Shown here one piece after another: positions 15,555 through 22,994 of a DNA stretch of 54,763 nt. Positions within the stretch are counted from its first letter, which is position 1; each line of letters opens with the position of its first letter. The stretch is from CF-118 sp035934385 (GTDB taxonomy: Bacteria > Chloroflexota > Dormibacteria > Dormibacterales > Dormibacteraceae): contig DASYXY010000063.1 in NCBI GenBank assembly GCA_035934385.1, positions 1 to 54,763 on the forward strand. The letters run 5' to 3'. The notes beneath the pieces were generated by a model. That model worked only from the letters and a program-made list of their open reading frames with translations. It did no database searches and was not told the origin of the DNA. Made by a program: the position numbers and the translations under genes.

Positions 15555-17141
15555 CTACTGCACCGGACCGCCGAGCGTCCTGAGTTTTTCGTCCCAGCGA
15601 CGCTCCGACTTCCGGCGCTCCAGCTCGTCGCCGGGACCCATGTCGACGAAGCTTGCGAAACGGGTCAGGCGGGGATGGACTTCGGACGCCAGGCGGAACA
15701 TCTCCTGCGCCACGAACCGGTAGTCCGGGTGGCCTTGAGGCGTCGTGCGCAGCTCGCACAGGTGGTACAGCTCGCGCAGGTTGACGCGGAAGAACCACCG
15801 CACGCGGTAGGCAAGCGGGACGACGTACTGGGCAAGCGCCGGGCCGAGATCGGCCTCCATCCGCCGGTGGGCGTCAGTTGCCTTTTCCACCGCCCGCCGG
15901 AAGGCGTCGTCCATGCCGAGAGCGGCGAGCGCCGGCGGCAAGTCGTAGCCGAGCGACGTGCCCAGCAGCTGGCGATCCTGGGTGAGCATCCGGTGACGGT
16001 GCAGGTCGCGGTAGGCGGCGAAGTTGGCGACGATCTCGAACTCGTACTGGACCCGCTCGAGGGCCCTGGGCGCCCGCTGGCGGCGGTTGGCCCGGCCGCC
16101 GAGCAGGGCCTCCAGCACGGCGTCGGCGTCGGCCGGCTCAGGGCTGTCGAGTGCAGCGTCCGTGTAGGGGTACAGCGCAGCCTGCACGACCTTGCGCTCG
16201 GCGTCGGGGTCGTAGCTCAGAAGCCTGACGCCGGGCTTGGCCTCGTCCCTGGTTCGCCGGGCGACCCGCTGCAGCGAGGTGCGCATGCGGACGATCCGGT
16301 CAGCGGCCGGTCGGCCATAACGGTCGTCGACCGCCCGTTTGACGAACGACGGGATGACCTCGGCCAGCTCGTGGTGCAGGTCGGTGGCGAGCGTCCGGCA
16401 CTCCGCCAGCTCGCTGGCCGACAGCTTGGTGATGAGGTACTCGAAAGCCCGGCCGTTCCCGAAGAGCCCGAGATTGGTTAATGTCCCTGCCGGCAGCAGG
16501 CCCCGCAGCAGGTCGAGCGCCTTGGCGCGCGTCGCGGACTTCCACGCCCGGTCGGTCTCGTCGGGTTCGATCGGGAAGCGCTCGCGGACGGCGGTGGTCA
16601 AGGGCTCGATCAGGCCGCTGAACGTGTCGAACAGCGCGTCGGCCGCGGGCTCGTACGCGGGGTGCTCGAGCTCCGGGCCGCGGTGGTAAAGGCGCCGGCC
16701 GTCCGGCCCGGGCCTGTCGAACCGGACGTAGCGCGTCGACTTCTCCAGCGGCGAGATCCCGATGCGGCTGTCCTCCAGCGCCTTGGCCGCGAGGGTCGAC
16801 ACGCGCTCCACTGCGACATGCGCACCCGCCAGCTCAGCGACCGAGTCGTCTCCGTAGCCGACCAGCACGCGCTCGTAGAACTCCTCCGCGCGCTTGACCG
16901 CGACCATGTCGTCGGCCGCCGGCGCGTCGCCAACGATGGCCCCGAACCCAGACTCGGGATCGTTGATGAACTCATCAAGCAGCACCCGCCGAAGGCTTTT
17001 CTCGGTGCGCGAGTAACGCGAGAAAAGCGCCCCTTTGACTACCTCCGGCAGATTGCGCAGCGCGAAGACGGGCCGGTCGAGGTTGGTGAAGTAGCGGCTC
17101 AGAAGCGCGGCTTCAGAGAGGGAGAACTCCACAGCCAGCAT
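15555..17141 (-). CDS. Double-length ThyX-like protein (FAD-dependent thymidylate synthase family)
   Basis: The protein has 528 residues, about twice a normal ThyX (about 220-250), and appears to contain two ThyX-like halves. The first has YGDDSVAELAGAHVAVE and, about 30 residues later, LEKSTRYVRFD, like the SxxE and SxRY parts of ThyX. The second has EFEIVANFAAYRDLHRHRMLTQDRQ, where RHRMLTQDRQ replaces the canonical RHRxxSxxxxSxR signature. Classical ThyX methylates dUMP with folate and FAD. Because the signature is split and altered, activity is uncertain. The start at ATG 17141 is the first in the frame. Confidence 0.75.
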   Translation of the reverse strand: MLAVEFSLSEAALLSRYFTNLDRPVFALRNLPEVVKGALFSRYSRTEKSLRRVLLDEFINDPESGFGAIVGDAPAADDMVAVKRAEEFYERVLVGYGDDSVAELAGAHVAVERVSTLAAKALEDSRIGISPLEKSTRYVRFDRPGPDGRRLYHRGPELEHPAYEPAADALFDTFSGLIEPLTTAVRERFPIEPDETDRAWKSATRAKALDLLRGLLPAGTLTNLGLFGNGRAFEYLITKLSASELAECRTLATDLHHELAEVIPSFVKRAVDDRYGRPAADRIVRMRTSLQRVARRTRDEAKPGVRLLSYDPDAERKVVQAALYPYTDAALDSPEPADADAVLEALLGGRANRRQRAPRALERVQYEFEIVANFAAYRDLHRHRMLTQDRQLLGTSLGYDLPPALAALGMDDAFRRAVEKATDAHRRMEADLGPALAQYVVPLAYRVRWFFRVNLRELYHLCELRTTPQGHPDYRFVAQEMFRLASEVHPRLTRFASFVDMGPGDELERRKSERRWDEKLRTLGGPVQ

Positions 17142-17160
17142 GGTACTTAGTCATACGTTT

Positions 17161-17192
17161 CTCCCCAAGTTCGGGGAGCGGTAGGGTGAGGG
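17161..17192 (-). repeat. REP-like element, copy R3
   Basis: Read on the minus strand it is CCCTCACCCTACCG followed by the hairpin CTCCCC-GAACTT-GGGGAG. It lies between the divergent ThyX-like and methyltransferase genes. The proposed GTG start of the methyltransferase (17186) is inside the repeat, so that start or the next GTG at 17195 was created or kept by the insertion. Confidence 0.75.
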
Positions 17193-18007
17193 CTGTGCAA
17201 GCAACCGCTGCGCGGGTTGGCGGCATCGACTGGGTGGAGCGCTGGCGCGCGCTGGTTGTGGCCCGGGAGAAGGCGTCGTCGCACGGCCACAGCGACCCTC
17301 ACTACTGGGACCACCGGGCCCCGACGTTCGCGCGGTCGACCACCAGCCGCGCCGACCAGTTCCTCGACGTGATCGAACCTTTCGTGTCCCCACGCAAGAC
17401 GCTGATCGACGCCGGCGCGGGAGCGGGCCGGCACGCGGTGCCGCTTGCGGCAAAGCTCGAATGGGTCACCGCGGTGGAGCCGTCTGAGGGCATGCGAGCT
17501 CACCTACCAGCGCTGCCCAACCTGACCGTAATCGCCAGCGCTTGGGAGGACGCCGAGGTCGCGCCGGCAGACCTGGTCATCTGCTGCCATGTCCTTTACG
17601 GCGTGGCCGATGTGGTTCCCTTCATCGAGAAGCTCGATCGCTCCGCGCGCGAGCGCGTCTTCATCATGCTGCGCGAAGGCCCCGTCCCCCACGCCGCGAA
17701 CGTGCTGCGCGACCGGAGCGCACCTTCACCCCTTCCGCCCATCCCGCAGTTCTCGGACCTCTTCATGCTACTGGTGCAGATGGGTATCGCCGCCGACGTC
17801 TCGTTCGTCAGATATCCGGTGGCGAATCGATACCGAACCCTCGACGAGGCGGTCGCCGACTGCAGGCCGTTGTTCGGAGACGGCTGGGAGGAGCCGCGCA
17901 TGCGACGCCTCCTCGAGGAGATGCTCGTGCGCGAAGGCGACGAACTCGTCTATGACGGCGGCATCACGGTTTCGGGCATCGCGCATTGGCATCCCCGAAC
18001 GACCTGA
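17186..18007 (+). CDS. SAM-dependent methyltransferase
   Basis: This class I methyltransferase of 273 residues has motif I TLIDAGAGAGRHAVPLA at about residues 71-87, an acidic residue ending strand 2 (VTAVEPSEGM), and VICCHVLYGV as motif IV. The C-terminal part, with a DLFMLLVQMGI segment, probably forms the substrate lid. The substrate is unknown. GTG 17186 and GTG 17195 are both possible starts. It overlaps the acetyltransferase gene by one base (TGATG). Confidence 0.87.
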   Translation: MRAVQATAARVGGIDWVERWRALVVAREKASSHGHSDPHYWDHRAPTFARSTTSRADQFLDVIEPFVSPRKTLIDAGAGAGRHAVPLAAKLEWVTAVEPSEGMRAHLPALPNLTVIASAWEDAEVAPADLVICCHVLYGVADVVPFIEKLDRSARERVFIMLREGPVPHAANVLRDRSAPSPLPPIPQFSDLFMLLVQMGIAADVSFVRYPVANRYRTLDEAVADCRPLFGDGWEEPRMRRLLEEMLVREGDELVYDGGITVSGIAHWHPRTT

Positions 18008-18843
18008 TGCTGCGGCCGGTGCGGCCGGCCGATCGGGATCGGGTGGCTGAGATCACCAGTGAAAACTGGCAGGGCACCGACTACATCGTGCGTGTCTTCG
18101 ACGACTGGGTTGCGGACTCGAGCGCGGCCTTCCAGGCGATGGAACTGGACGGTGTCGTGGTCGGCCTGCAAAGACTCAGACCGTTTGCGCCGGGACTCGT
18201 CTGGTATGAGGGCTTGCGCGTTGCGAGCTCGCAGAGGCGGCAGGGCATAGCCCGCGCAATGTTGGCTTCCGCCATCGCGGAGGCACGCGAGCAGGGCTTT
18301 GTGGAGATGCGCCTTGGAACCGCCAGCGAGGCGGCCATCACGCTGTTCCAAGAAGTCGGTTTCAAGCGGCTCGTCGACGTTCGCTGGTGGAGAGGGCAGC
18401 GCGTCGAAGGCGGCGAGCCGGCCAGGATCCCACCGCCGTCAGAGGCAGAGCGGCTGTGGGCCGGCGTGTTCGAGAGCCCTGGCCTGGACCTCTACCACGG
18501 AGTCGCCGCGGACATGAGCGGCGCGCACGACCTCGATACCGCCGAGCTCGCGCGTCTCGCCGGGATCGGCATGCTGCGAGCTGCTCCGGGCGGCCGCGCG
18601 ATTGCCGGCTTGCGCCGAATCCACAGCGGAAACATCTCGGTGGCGTTCATTGCCGGCAAAGGCGCAGCCCTGCGGGACCTGCTGTTCGCCCTTCGCTATG
18701 AGGCCGACGCTGATGGAGTGGAGCACGCCACCATCGCGCTGCCGCGGAACCATCCTGCCGCCTCCGACATGAACGCTTGCGGATACGATCTGGTGAATGC
18801 CGAGGACAACGCGGGCATCTACTCCTTGAAGCTCACCGACTAG
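18007..18843 (+). CDS. GNAT family N-acetyltransferase
   Basis: This 278-residue protein begins with LRPVRPADRDRVAEIT, the first strand and helix of a GNAT fold. The acetyl-CoA loop is in LRVASSQRRQGIARAML at about residues 72-88, and LFQEVGFKRL marks the last helix. The C-terminal 140 residues may be a second, degenerate GNAT-like domain. The ATG at 18007 overlaps the methyltransferase stop; a TTG at 17986 is possible but would overlap more. The substrate is unknown. Confidence 0.85.
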   Translation: MLRPVRPADRDRVAEITSENWQGTDYIVRVFDDWVADSSAAFQAMELDGVVVGLQRLRPFAPGLVWYEGLRVASSQRRQGIARAMLASAIAEAREQGFVEMRLGTASEAAITLFQEVGFKRLVDVRWWRGQRVEGGEPARIPPPSEAERLWAGVFESPGLDLYHGVAADMSGAHDLDTAELARLAGIGMLRAAPGGRAIAGLRRIHSGNISVAFIAGKGAALRDLLFALRYEADADGVEHATIALPRNHPAASDMNACGYDLVNAEDNAGIYSLKLTD

Positions 18844-20067
18844 TTGACGCGTCGCTACGTCGTCATCGGCAACGGCATCGCGGGCCAGACGTGCGCGGAG
18901 GAGCTGCGCAAGCTGGACGCGGACGCATCGATCGTCATGATCGCGGCGGAGAAACACCCGCTCTACAACCGCGTCGCGTTGCCGCGATACCTGCGCGGCC
19001 AGGTGCGGCGCGAGAAGGTGTTCATGCGCACCGCGGACGACTATGCGCGACAGAACCTCGAGATCCATTTCGAGACGTGGGTCACCGAGGTCGACGCACG
19101 CGAGAAGGTCGTGCGCACAAATCGAGGCCAGTCGTTTCCGTATGACGCGCTGCTGATCGCGACCGGGGGCCGGCCAAAACCACCGCCGTGGCCGGGATCC
19201 GACCAGGTTTCGCAGGTGCTGGGCTTTCAGACCATCGACGACACAGACTCGATCATCGCCAAGGCGGACGCTGCCAAGCGAGTCCTGGTGATGGGCGGAA
19301 GCTTCATCGGGTACGAGCTCGCGGAGGGCGTGAGCTACCGCAAGACCGCGAAAGTGACCTGGATCATGCGCGGCCCGTGGTTCCTGCGCTACGTGCTGGA
19401 CGAGGAGGGCGGGCGCCTGTGCCGCGAGATGGGCGAGGCGCAGGGCGTCGAGTTCGTCACCTCGGACGAGGTCCAGAAGTTCAGCCGCTCGAATGGCAAC
19501 TATCTCGCCGAGACCGCGAACGGAAGGCGCGTGGACTTCGACGTCCTTACTTATGGCGTCGGGCTCGACTACTACACCGAGCCGACCCGCGACACCGGCA
19601 TCGAGCTCAACAAAGGCATCGTCACCGACGCCAAGCTGCGCACCAAAGCGCCGGACGTGTACGCCGCGGGCGATGTGGCCGTGTTCTATGACCTGATGGT
19701 CGAGCGCCACAACCAGATGGGCACCTGGGACAACGCCGAGGCGCACGGCAAGGTCGCGGCGCGCAACATGGCCGGCGCGGACGAGGACTTCTTCGACGTA
19801 CCGACGTACACGACCACGATGTTCGGATCGACCCTCGCGGTGGCCGGTGTGACGCCCGACGTGCAGCCGGACCTTCAGTCCGTCCGCACCTACAGCTTCG
19901 AGGAGAAGTACTACCGCAAGCTTTTCTTCAAGGACGACCGGCTGGTTGGCGCGATCATGATCGGGCCGCCGAAGGGCCGGAAGAAGCTGATCGAGATCAT
20001 GCGCTCGCGCCAGAAGATCGAGCGGCCGAGAGAAGAGCTGCTCGACCCGGCCAACCTCAAGGATTGA
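18844..20067 (+). CDS. FAD-dependent pyridine nucleotide-disulfide oxidoreductase
   Basis: This 407-residue flavoprotein has two dinucleotide folds. VVIGNGIAGQTCAEEL at the N-terminus binds FAD, and VLVMGGSFIGYELAEG at about residues 147-162 binds NAD(P)H. PDVYAAGDVAVF is the C-terminal FAD motif. NPLYNR-type HPLYNRVALPRYL resembles NirB and rubredoxin reductase N-termini. No redox-active CxxC pair is present, so it probably reduces a protein or small acceptor. The TTG start follows the upstream TAG directly. A hairpin follows the gene. Confidence 0.88.
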   Translation: MTRRYVVIGNGIAGQTCAEELRKLDADASIVMIAAEKHPLYNRVALPRYLRGQVRREKVFMRTADDYARQNLEIHFETWVTEVDAREKVVRTNRGQSFPYDALLIATGGRPKPPPWPGSDQVSQVLGFQTIDDTDSIIAKADAAKRVLVMGGSFIGYELAEGVSYRKTAKVTWIMRGPWFLRYVLDEEGGRLCREMGEAQGVEFVTSDEVQKFSRSNGNYLAETANGRRVDFDVLTYGVGLDYYTEPTRDTGIELNKGIVTDAKLRTKAPDVYAAGDVAVFYDLMVERHNQMGTWDNAEAHGKVAARNMAGADEDFFDVPTYTTTMFGSTLAVAGVTPDVQPDLQSVRTYSFEEKYYRKLFFKDDRLVGAIMIGPPKGRKKLIEIMRSRQKIERPREELLDPANLKD

Positions 20068-20103
20068 GCAACCAGTACCGGTTCCTTACGCACTGGCGGT
20101 TGG

Positions 20104-20131
20104 GGGCCCTCATCGAACACCGCTAGGGCCC
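20104..20131 (+). terminator. Hairpin between oxidoreductase and clgR-like gene
   Basis: GGGCCCT (20104-20110) pairs with AGGGCCC (20125-20131) across 14 bases. It lies 36 bases after the oxidoreductase stop and is followed by CGTCGTATTATTT, which is fairly T-rich. It probably terminates the upstream operon and also lies in the promoter region of the next one. Confidence 0.55.
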
Positions 20132-20137
20132 TCGTCG

Positions 20138-20143
20138 TATTAT
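20138..20143 (+). promoter_or_regulatory. -10 hexamer TATTAT for clgR-clpP operon
   Basis: TATTAT lies 14 bases before the ATG at 20158 in otherwise GC-rich sequence. The -35 region is not recognisable, which would fit a promoter that needs an activator. Confidence 0.45.
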
Positions 20144-20157
20144 TTCGCCTCAGACAG

Positions 20158-20580
20158 ATGACATTCGCTCACAGCGAATCAGCGCGGACGGTCAGGGAGG
20201 CGCTCGGCGCGGTCCTTCGGGGGCGCCGCGAGGCGGCGCGCAGGACCCTGAGCGAGGTCGCGGCCGAGGCCGGCCTGTCGCCGGCGCACCTGTCCGACGT
20301 CGAACGGGGGCGCAAGGAGGTGTCGACCGAGCGACTGCTGGCCGTCGCCCACGCCCTGAGCGCGCGCCCGGCGGAGATCTATGCCGACCTGGCCAGGCTC
20401 CTCGGCGCCGACACTGAGCGGCCCGCGTGGCCCGAGGACCCACCCGCCAAGCTGCGCCTGGCGACTGCCGGCATGCCTCTCGATGCCCTGCGCAGCGTGG
20501 CCGACTTCAGCGCCTATCTCGCGATGGCAAACCCGCCGCCCAGGCCGCGCCCGCGAATCGGTTTCGAAACGAGGAGTTAG
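20158..20580 (+). CDS. XRE-family regulator, ClgR-like
   Basis: This 140-residue protein has one helix-turn-helix: RTLSEVAAEAGLSPAHLSDVERGRKEVSTERLL spans the domain (key parts TLSEVAAEAGLS and HLSDVERGRKE). In Actinobacteria, ClgR proteins with this pattern control clpP and clpC. Here the gene is followed by clpP after only 2 bases. A perfect inverted repeat matching the core of the ClgR operator lies just inside the coding sequence. The combination makes a ClgR-type regulator likely. The C-terminal part, after residue 95, is variable. Confidence 0.82.
   Translation: MTFAHSESARTVREALGAVLRGRREAARRTLSEVAAEAGLSPAHLSDVERGRKEVSTERLLAVAHALSARPAEIYADLARLLGADTERPAWPEDPPAKLRLATAGMPLDALRSVADFSAYLAMANPPPRPRPRIGFETRS
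20163..20179. promoter_or_regulatory. ClgR-type operator (ATTCGCT-CAC-AGCGAAT)
   Basis: This is a perfect 7-bp inverted repeat with a 3-base spacer, three bases after the start codon. Its core CGCTCACAGCG fits the CGCYNANRGCG core reported for actinobacterial ClgR. Its position about 20 bases downstream of the -10 hexamer suggests autoregulation. The match is seen directly; regulation is inferred. Confidence 0.6.
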
Positions 20581-20582
20581 AG

Positions 20583-21194
20583 ATGAACCTGATCCCAACC
20601 GTGATCACCAACGACGGCCGCGGCGAGCGAGCCTACGACATCTACTCGCGCCTCTTGAAGGACGGCGTCATATTCGTGCGCGGCCCGATCGACGACGACC
20701 TCGCGAGCACGGTCACGGCGCAACTCCTGTTCCTGGAGAACGAGGCACCCGACCGCGACATCAGCGTCTACATCAACAGCCCGGGCGGGTCCCTCACGGC
20801 CTCGCTGTCGATCTACGACGCCATGCAGTACGTCGGGCCGACAGTGAGCACGCTCTGCACGGGCCTCGCCGCCAGCGGGGCGTCGATCCTCCTTGCCGGC
20901 GGGGCCAAGGGCTCGCGCATGTCGCTGCCGCACGCCCAGATCCTCATCCACCAGCCGTTCAGTCAGGGCATCCAGGGCCAGGCGACTGACATCCAGATCC
21001 ACGCCCAGGAAATCCTCCGCCAGCGCGAGCAGGTGGCGCGCATCTATGCCAAGCACTGCGGCCGCCCGCTGGAGGAGGTCGAGCGCGCGATGGAGCGCGA
21101 CTTCTTCATGACGCCCGAGCAGGCGAAGGAATGGGGCCTGATCGACCTGATCGTGGAGAAGAACCCGGCCGCCCTCAAGCCGGCCACGGCCTAA
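20583..21194 (+). CDS. clpP: ATP-dependent Clp protease proteolytic subunit
   Basis: This 203-residue ClpP is the serine peptidase that forms the barrel used by Clp ATPases. INSPGGSLTASLSIYDAMQY is the oligomerisation and active-site entry region. GLAASGAS carries the catalytic Ser; the usual Met after it is Gly here. LPHAQILIHQP carries the catalytic His, and the Asp is expected near residue 170. There is no long propeptide. The product of the upstream gene is probably its regulator. Confidence 0.95.
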   Translation: MNLIPTVITNDGRGERAYDIYSRLLKDGVIFVRGPIDDDLASTVTAQLLFLENEAPDRDISVYINSPGGSLTASLSIYDAMQYVGPTVSTLCTGLAASGASILLAGGAKGSRMSLPHAQILIHQPFSQGIQGQATDIQIHAQEILRQREQVARIYAKHCGRPLEEVERAMERDFFMTPEQAKEWGLIDLIVEKNPAALKPATA

Positions 21195-21199
21195 GGGTG

Positions 21200-21257
21200 C
21201 GAGTGCCGGCACTCGAGCCCGGATTGTGCGATTTGCGAGTGCCAGTGCCGGCACTCG
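21200..21257. repeat. 58-bp paired-palindrome element, copy 2
   Basis: CGAGTGCCGGCACTCG at 21200-21215 and CCAGTGCCGGCACTCG at 21242-21257 repeat exactly the order, orientation and 42-base phase of copy 1 at 2845-2902. The 26-base spacers are mostly different (about half the positions match). It lies 6 bases after the clpP stop and 39 bases before the esterase start. Confidence 0.85.
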
Positions 21258-21295
21258 CCAGAGTTCGCTAGCCAGCACTTACACTCGCGGGCACC

Positions 21296-21997
21296 GTGGA
21301 GCGCGAGTACCACAAGGACTACAGCAACGCCCTGGGGCGGGACATGGAGCTGCTCCGTTTCGGAGGTTCGGGCCGGCCGCTGCTCGCGTTCCCCACCTCG
21401 ATGGGCCGCTTTTACCAGTGGGAGGACTTCGGGCTGATCGGCGCCATCGCGGAGTGGATCGACCGCGGCGAGCTGCAGGTGCTCTGCGTCGACAGCGTTG
21501 ACGACCAGTCGTGGTATGCGCGGGGCTCGCCGCCGGCGCAGCGCGTCGCGCGCCACCTGCAGTACGAGAGCTATCTCCTCGACGAGGTCCTGCCGCGGGT
21601 CCCCGGCACGCCAGTCACCGCGGGCGCGTCGTTCGGCGCCCTCCATGCGGTGCTGCTGGCACTCAGGCACCCGACCCGCGTGGGCGGCTTTGTCGCCATG
21701 AGCGGCGCCTTCGACACCGCGCGCTGGCTCGACGGCTACCACGACGACAGCACCTACTACACAAACCCGCTCGCGTTCCTGCCCGGCCTGAACGACGAGG
21801 CCTACCTGGGTCCGCTGCGCTCGATGCCGGCCAAGGTCGTGGCCACCGGCGAAGGCGACCCGAACGTCGGCGACTCGATCAAGCTCGGCAGTCTCATGCG
21901 CGAGAAGGGGATCGACGTCCGGCTGGATATCTGGCCCGGGTGGGCGCACGATTGGCCGTACTGGAAGGACATGATGCGCACGTACCTCTCGACGTAA
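21296..21997 (+). CDS. Alpha/beta-hydrolase, putative esterase
   Basis: This 233-residue protein has the esterase D-like alpha/beta-hydrolase fold. The nucleophile elbow is GASFGALHA at about residues 110-118, with Ser112. A late Asp is in ATGEGDPNV, and the catalytic His is in GWAHDWPYW near the C-terminus. There is no signal peptide. It is the first gene of an operon with two ATP-grasp enzymes and a YbdK-like ligase, so it may trim or release the product they build. A GTG start at 21296 is used. Confidence 0.85.
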   Translation: MEREYHKDYSNALGRDMELLRFGGSGRPLLAFPTSMGRFYQWEDFGLIGAIAEWIDRGELQVLCVDSVDDQSWYARGSPPAQRVARHLQYESYLLDEVLPRVPGTPVTAGASFGALHAVLLALRHPTRVGGFVAMSGAFDTARWLDGYHDDSTYYTNPLAFLPGLNDEAYLGPLRSMPAKVVATGEGDPNVGDSIKLGSLMREKGIDVRLDIWPGWAHDWPYWKDMMRTYLST

Positions 21998-22016
21998 TAC
22001 GAGCGGAGGGCGAGAA

Positions 22017-22994
22017 ATGGCTGGCAAGAAGGTGGTGGGACTTCTGGTCGGACGGGAGAACACTTTTCCCGGGCCCTTCCTCGACACGGTCAACGAGCGC
22101 GGCGCCGACGTGGGAGTCACCGCCGAGCTCGCGGTGCTCGGCGGCACACCAGAGCTCGAGCCGCCACGCCACGCGGTCATCGTCGACCGCATCTCGCACG
22201 AGATCCCCTACTACCGCGCGCACCTCAAGAGCGCGGCGCTGCTGGGCACTGCGGTCATCAACGACCCGTTCTGGTGGGAGGCCGACGAGAAGTTCTTCGA
22301 GTGCACGCTGGCCCGCAAGCTCGGCGTCGCCGTGCCGAAGACGGTGGTGCTCCCGAACAAGGACTACATCCCCGACATCGACCATCAGAAATCTCTGCGC
22401 AACCTGCAGTACCCGGTTGATTGGGAGCGCATCGCCGCCTACACGGGGATGCCCGCCGTGCTCAAGCCGAACACCGGCGGTGGCTGGAAGGACGTCTACA
22501 TCGTCCACTCGATCGAGCAGCTGATCTCTGCCTACGACCAGACCGGACGGAAAACGATGATCCTTCAGGAGTTCATCGACTGGGACGACTACGTTCGCTG
22601 CATCTGCATCGGACGCACCAACATCCTGCCGATCCGTTACAACCCGCGCGCGCCGTTCGAGGAGCGTTACGTCATCTCGCATCCGGTCGAGGGCCCGCTG
22701 CGCGAGCATGCGATCCGGGACGCGACCACGCTGGTGGAGGCGCTCGGCTACGACATGGACACGGTCGAGTTCGCTGTCAAGGATGGCGTGCTCTACGCCA
22801 TCGACTTCCTGAACCCGGCGCCGGACTTCGACAACTTCTCCATCAAAGAGGACAACTTCCGGTGGGTGCTCGAGAAGATGACCGACCTTGTGATCGCGTA
22901 CGCGCTCGGTGAGAAGGCGCCGCCATGGCGTGACGAACACCGCTGGTGGAAGTACGTCGAGAAGGGCTCGACGCCCGACGCCGTGCGCACGTGA
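22017..22994 (+). CDS. ATP-grasp ligase (RimK / glutathione-synthase-like)
   Basis: This 325-residue protein has an ATP-grasp fold, which joins a carboxylate to an amine through an acyl-phosphate. The N-terminal domain has VVGLLVGRENTFPGPFL. The ATP site has TGMPAVLKPNTGGGWKDVY (the conserved Lys is in VLKPN) at about residues 143-161, MILQEFIDWDDYVRCI, and the metal-binding segment LYAIDFLNPAPDFDN. It lies 19 bases after the esterase and overlaps the next ligase (GTGA). The substrate is unknown. Confidence 0.85.
   Translation: MAGKKVVGLLVGRENTFPGPFLDTVNERGADVGVTAELAVLGGTPELEPPRHAVIVDRISHEIPYYRAHLKSAALLGTAVINDPFWWEADEKFFECTLARKLGVAVPKTVVLPNKDYIPDIDHQKSLRNLQYPVDWERIAAYTGMPAVLKPNTGGGWKDVYIVHSIEQLISAYDQTGRKTMILQEFIDWDDYVRCICIGRTNILPIRYNPRAPFEERYVISHPVEGPLREHAIRDATTLVEALGYDMDTVEFAVKDGVLYAIDFLNPAPDFDNFSIKEDNFRWVLEKMTDLVIAYALGEKAPPWRDEHRWWKYVEKGSTPDAVRT

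Noticed and set aside
18439..19746. Minus-strand frame of 435 codons
   Set aside because: Antisense to the acetyltransferase and oxidoreductase genes, without recognisable domains.
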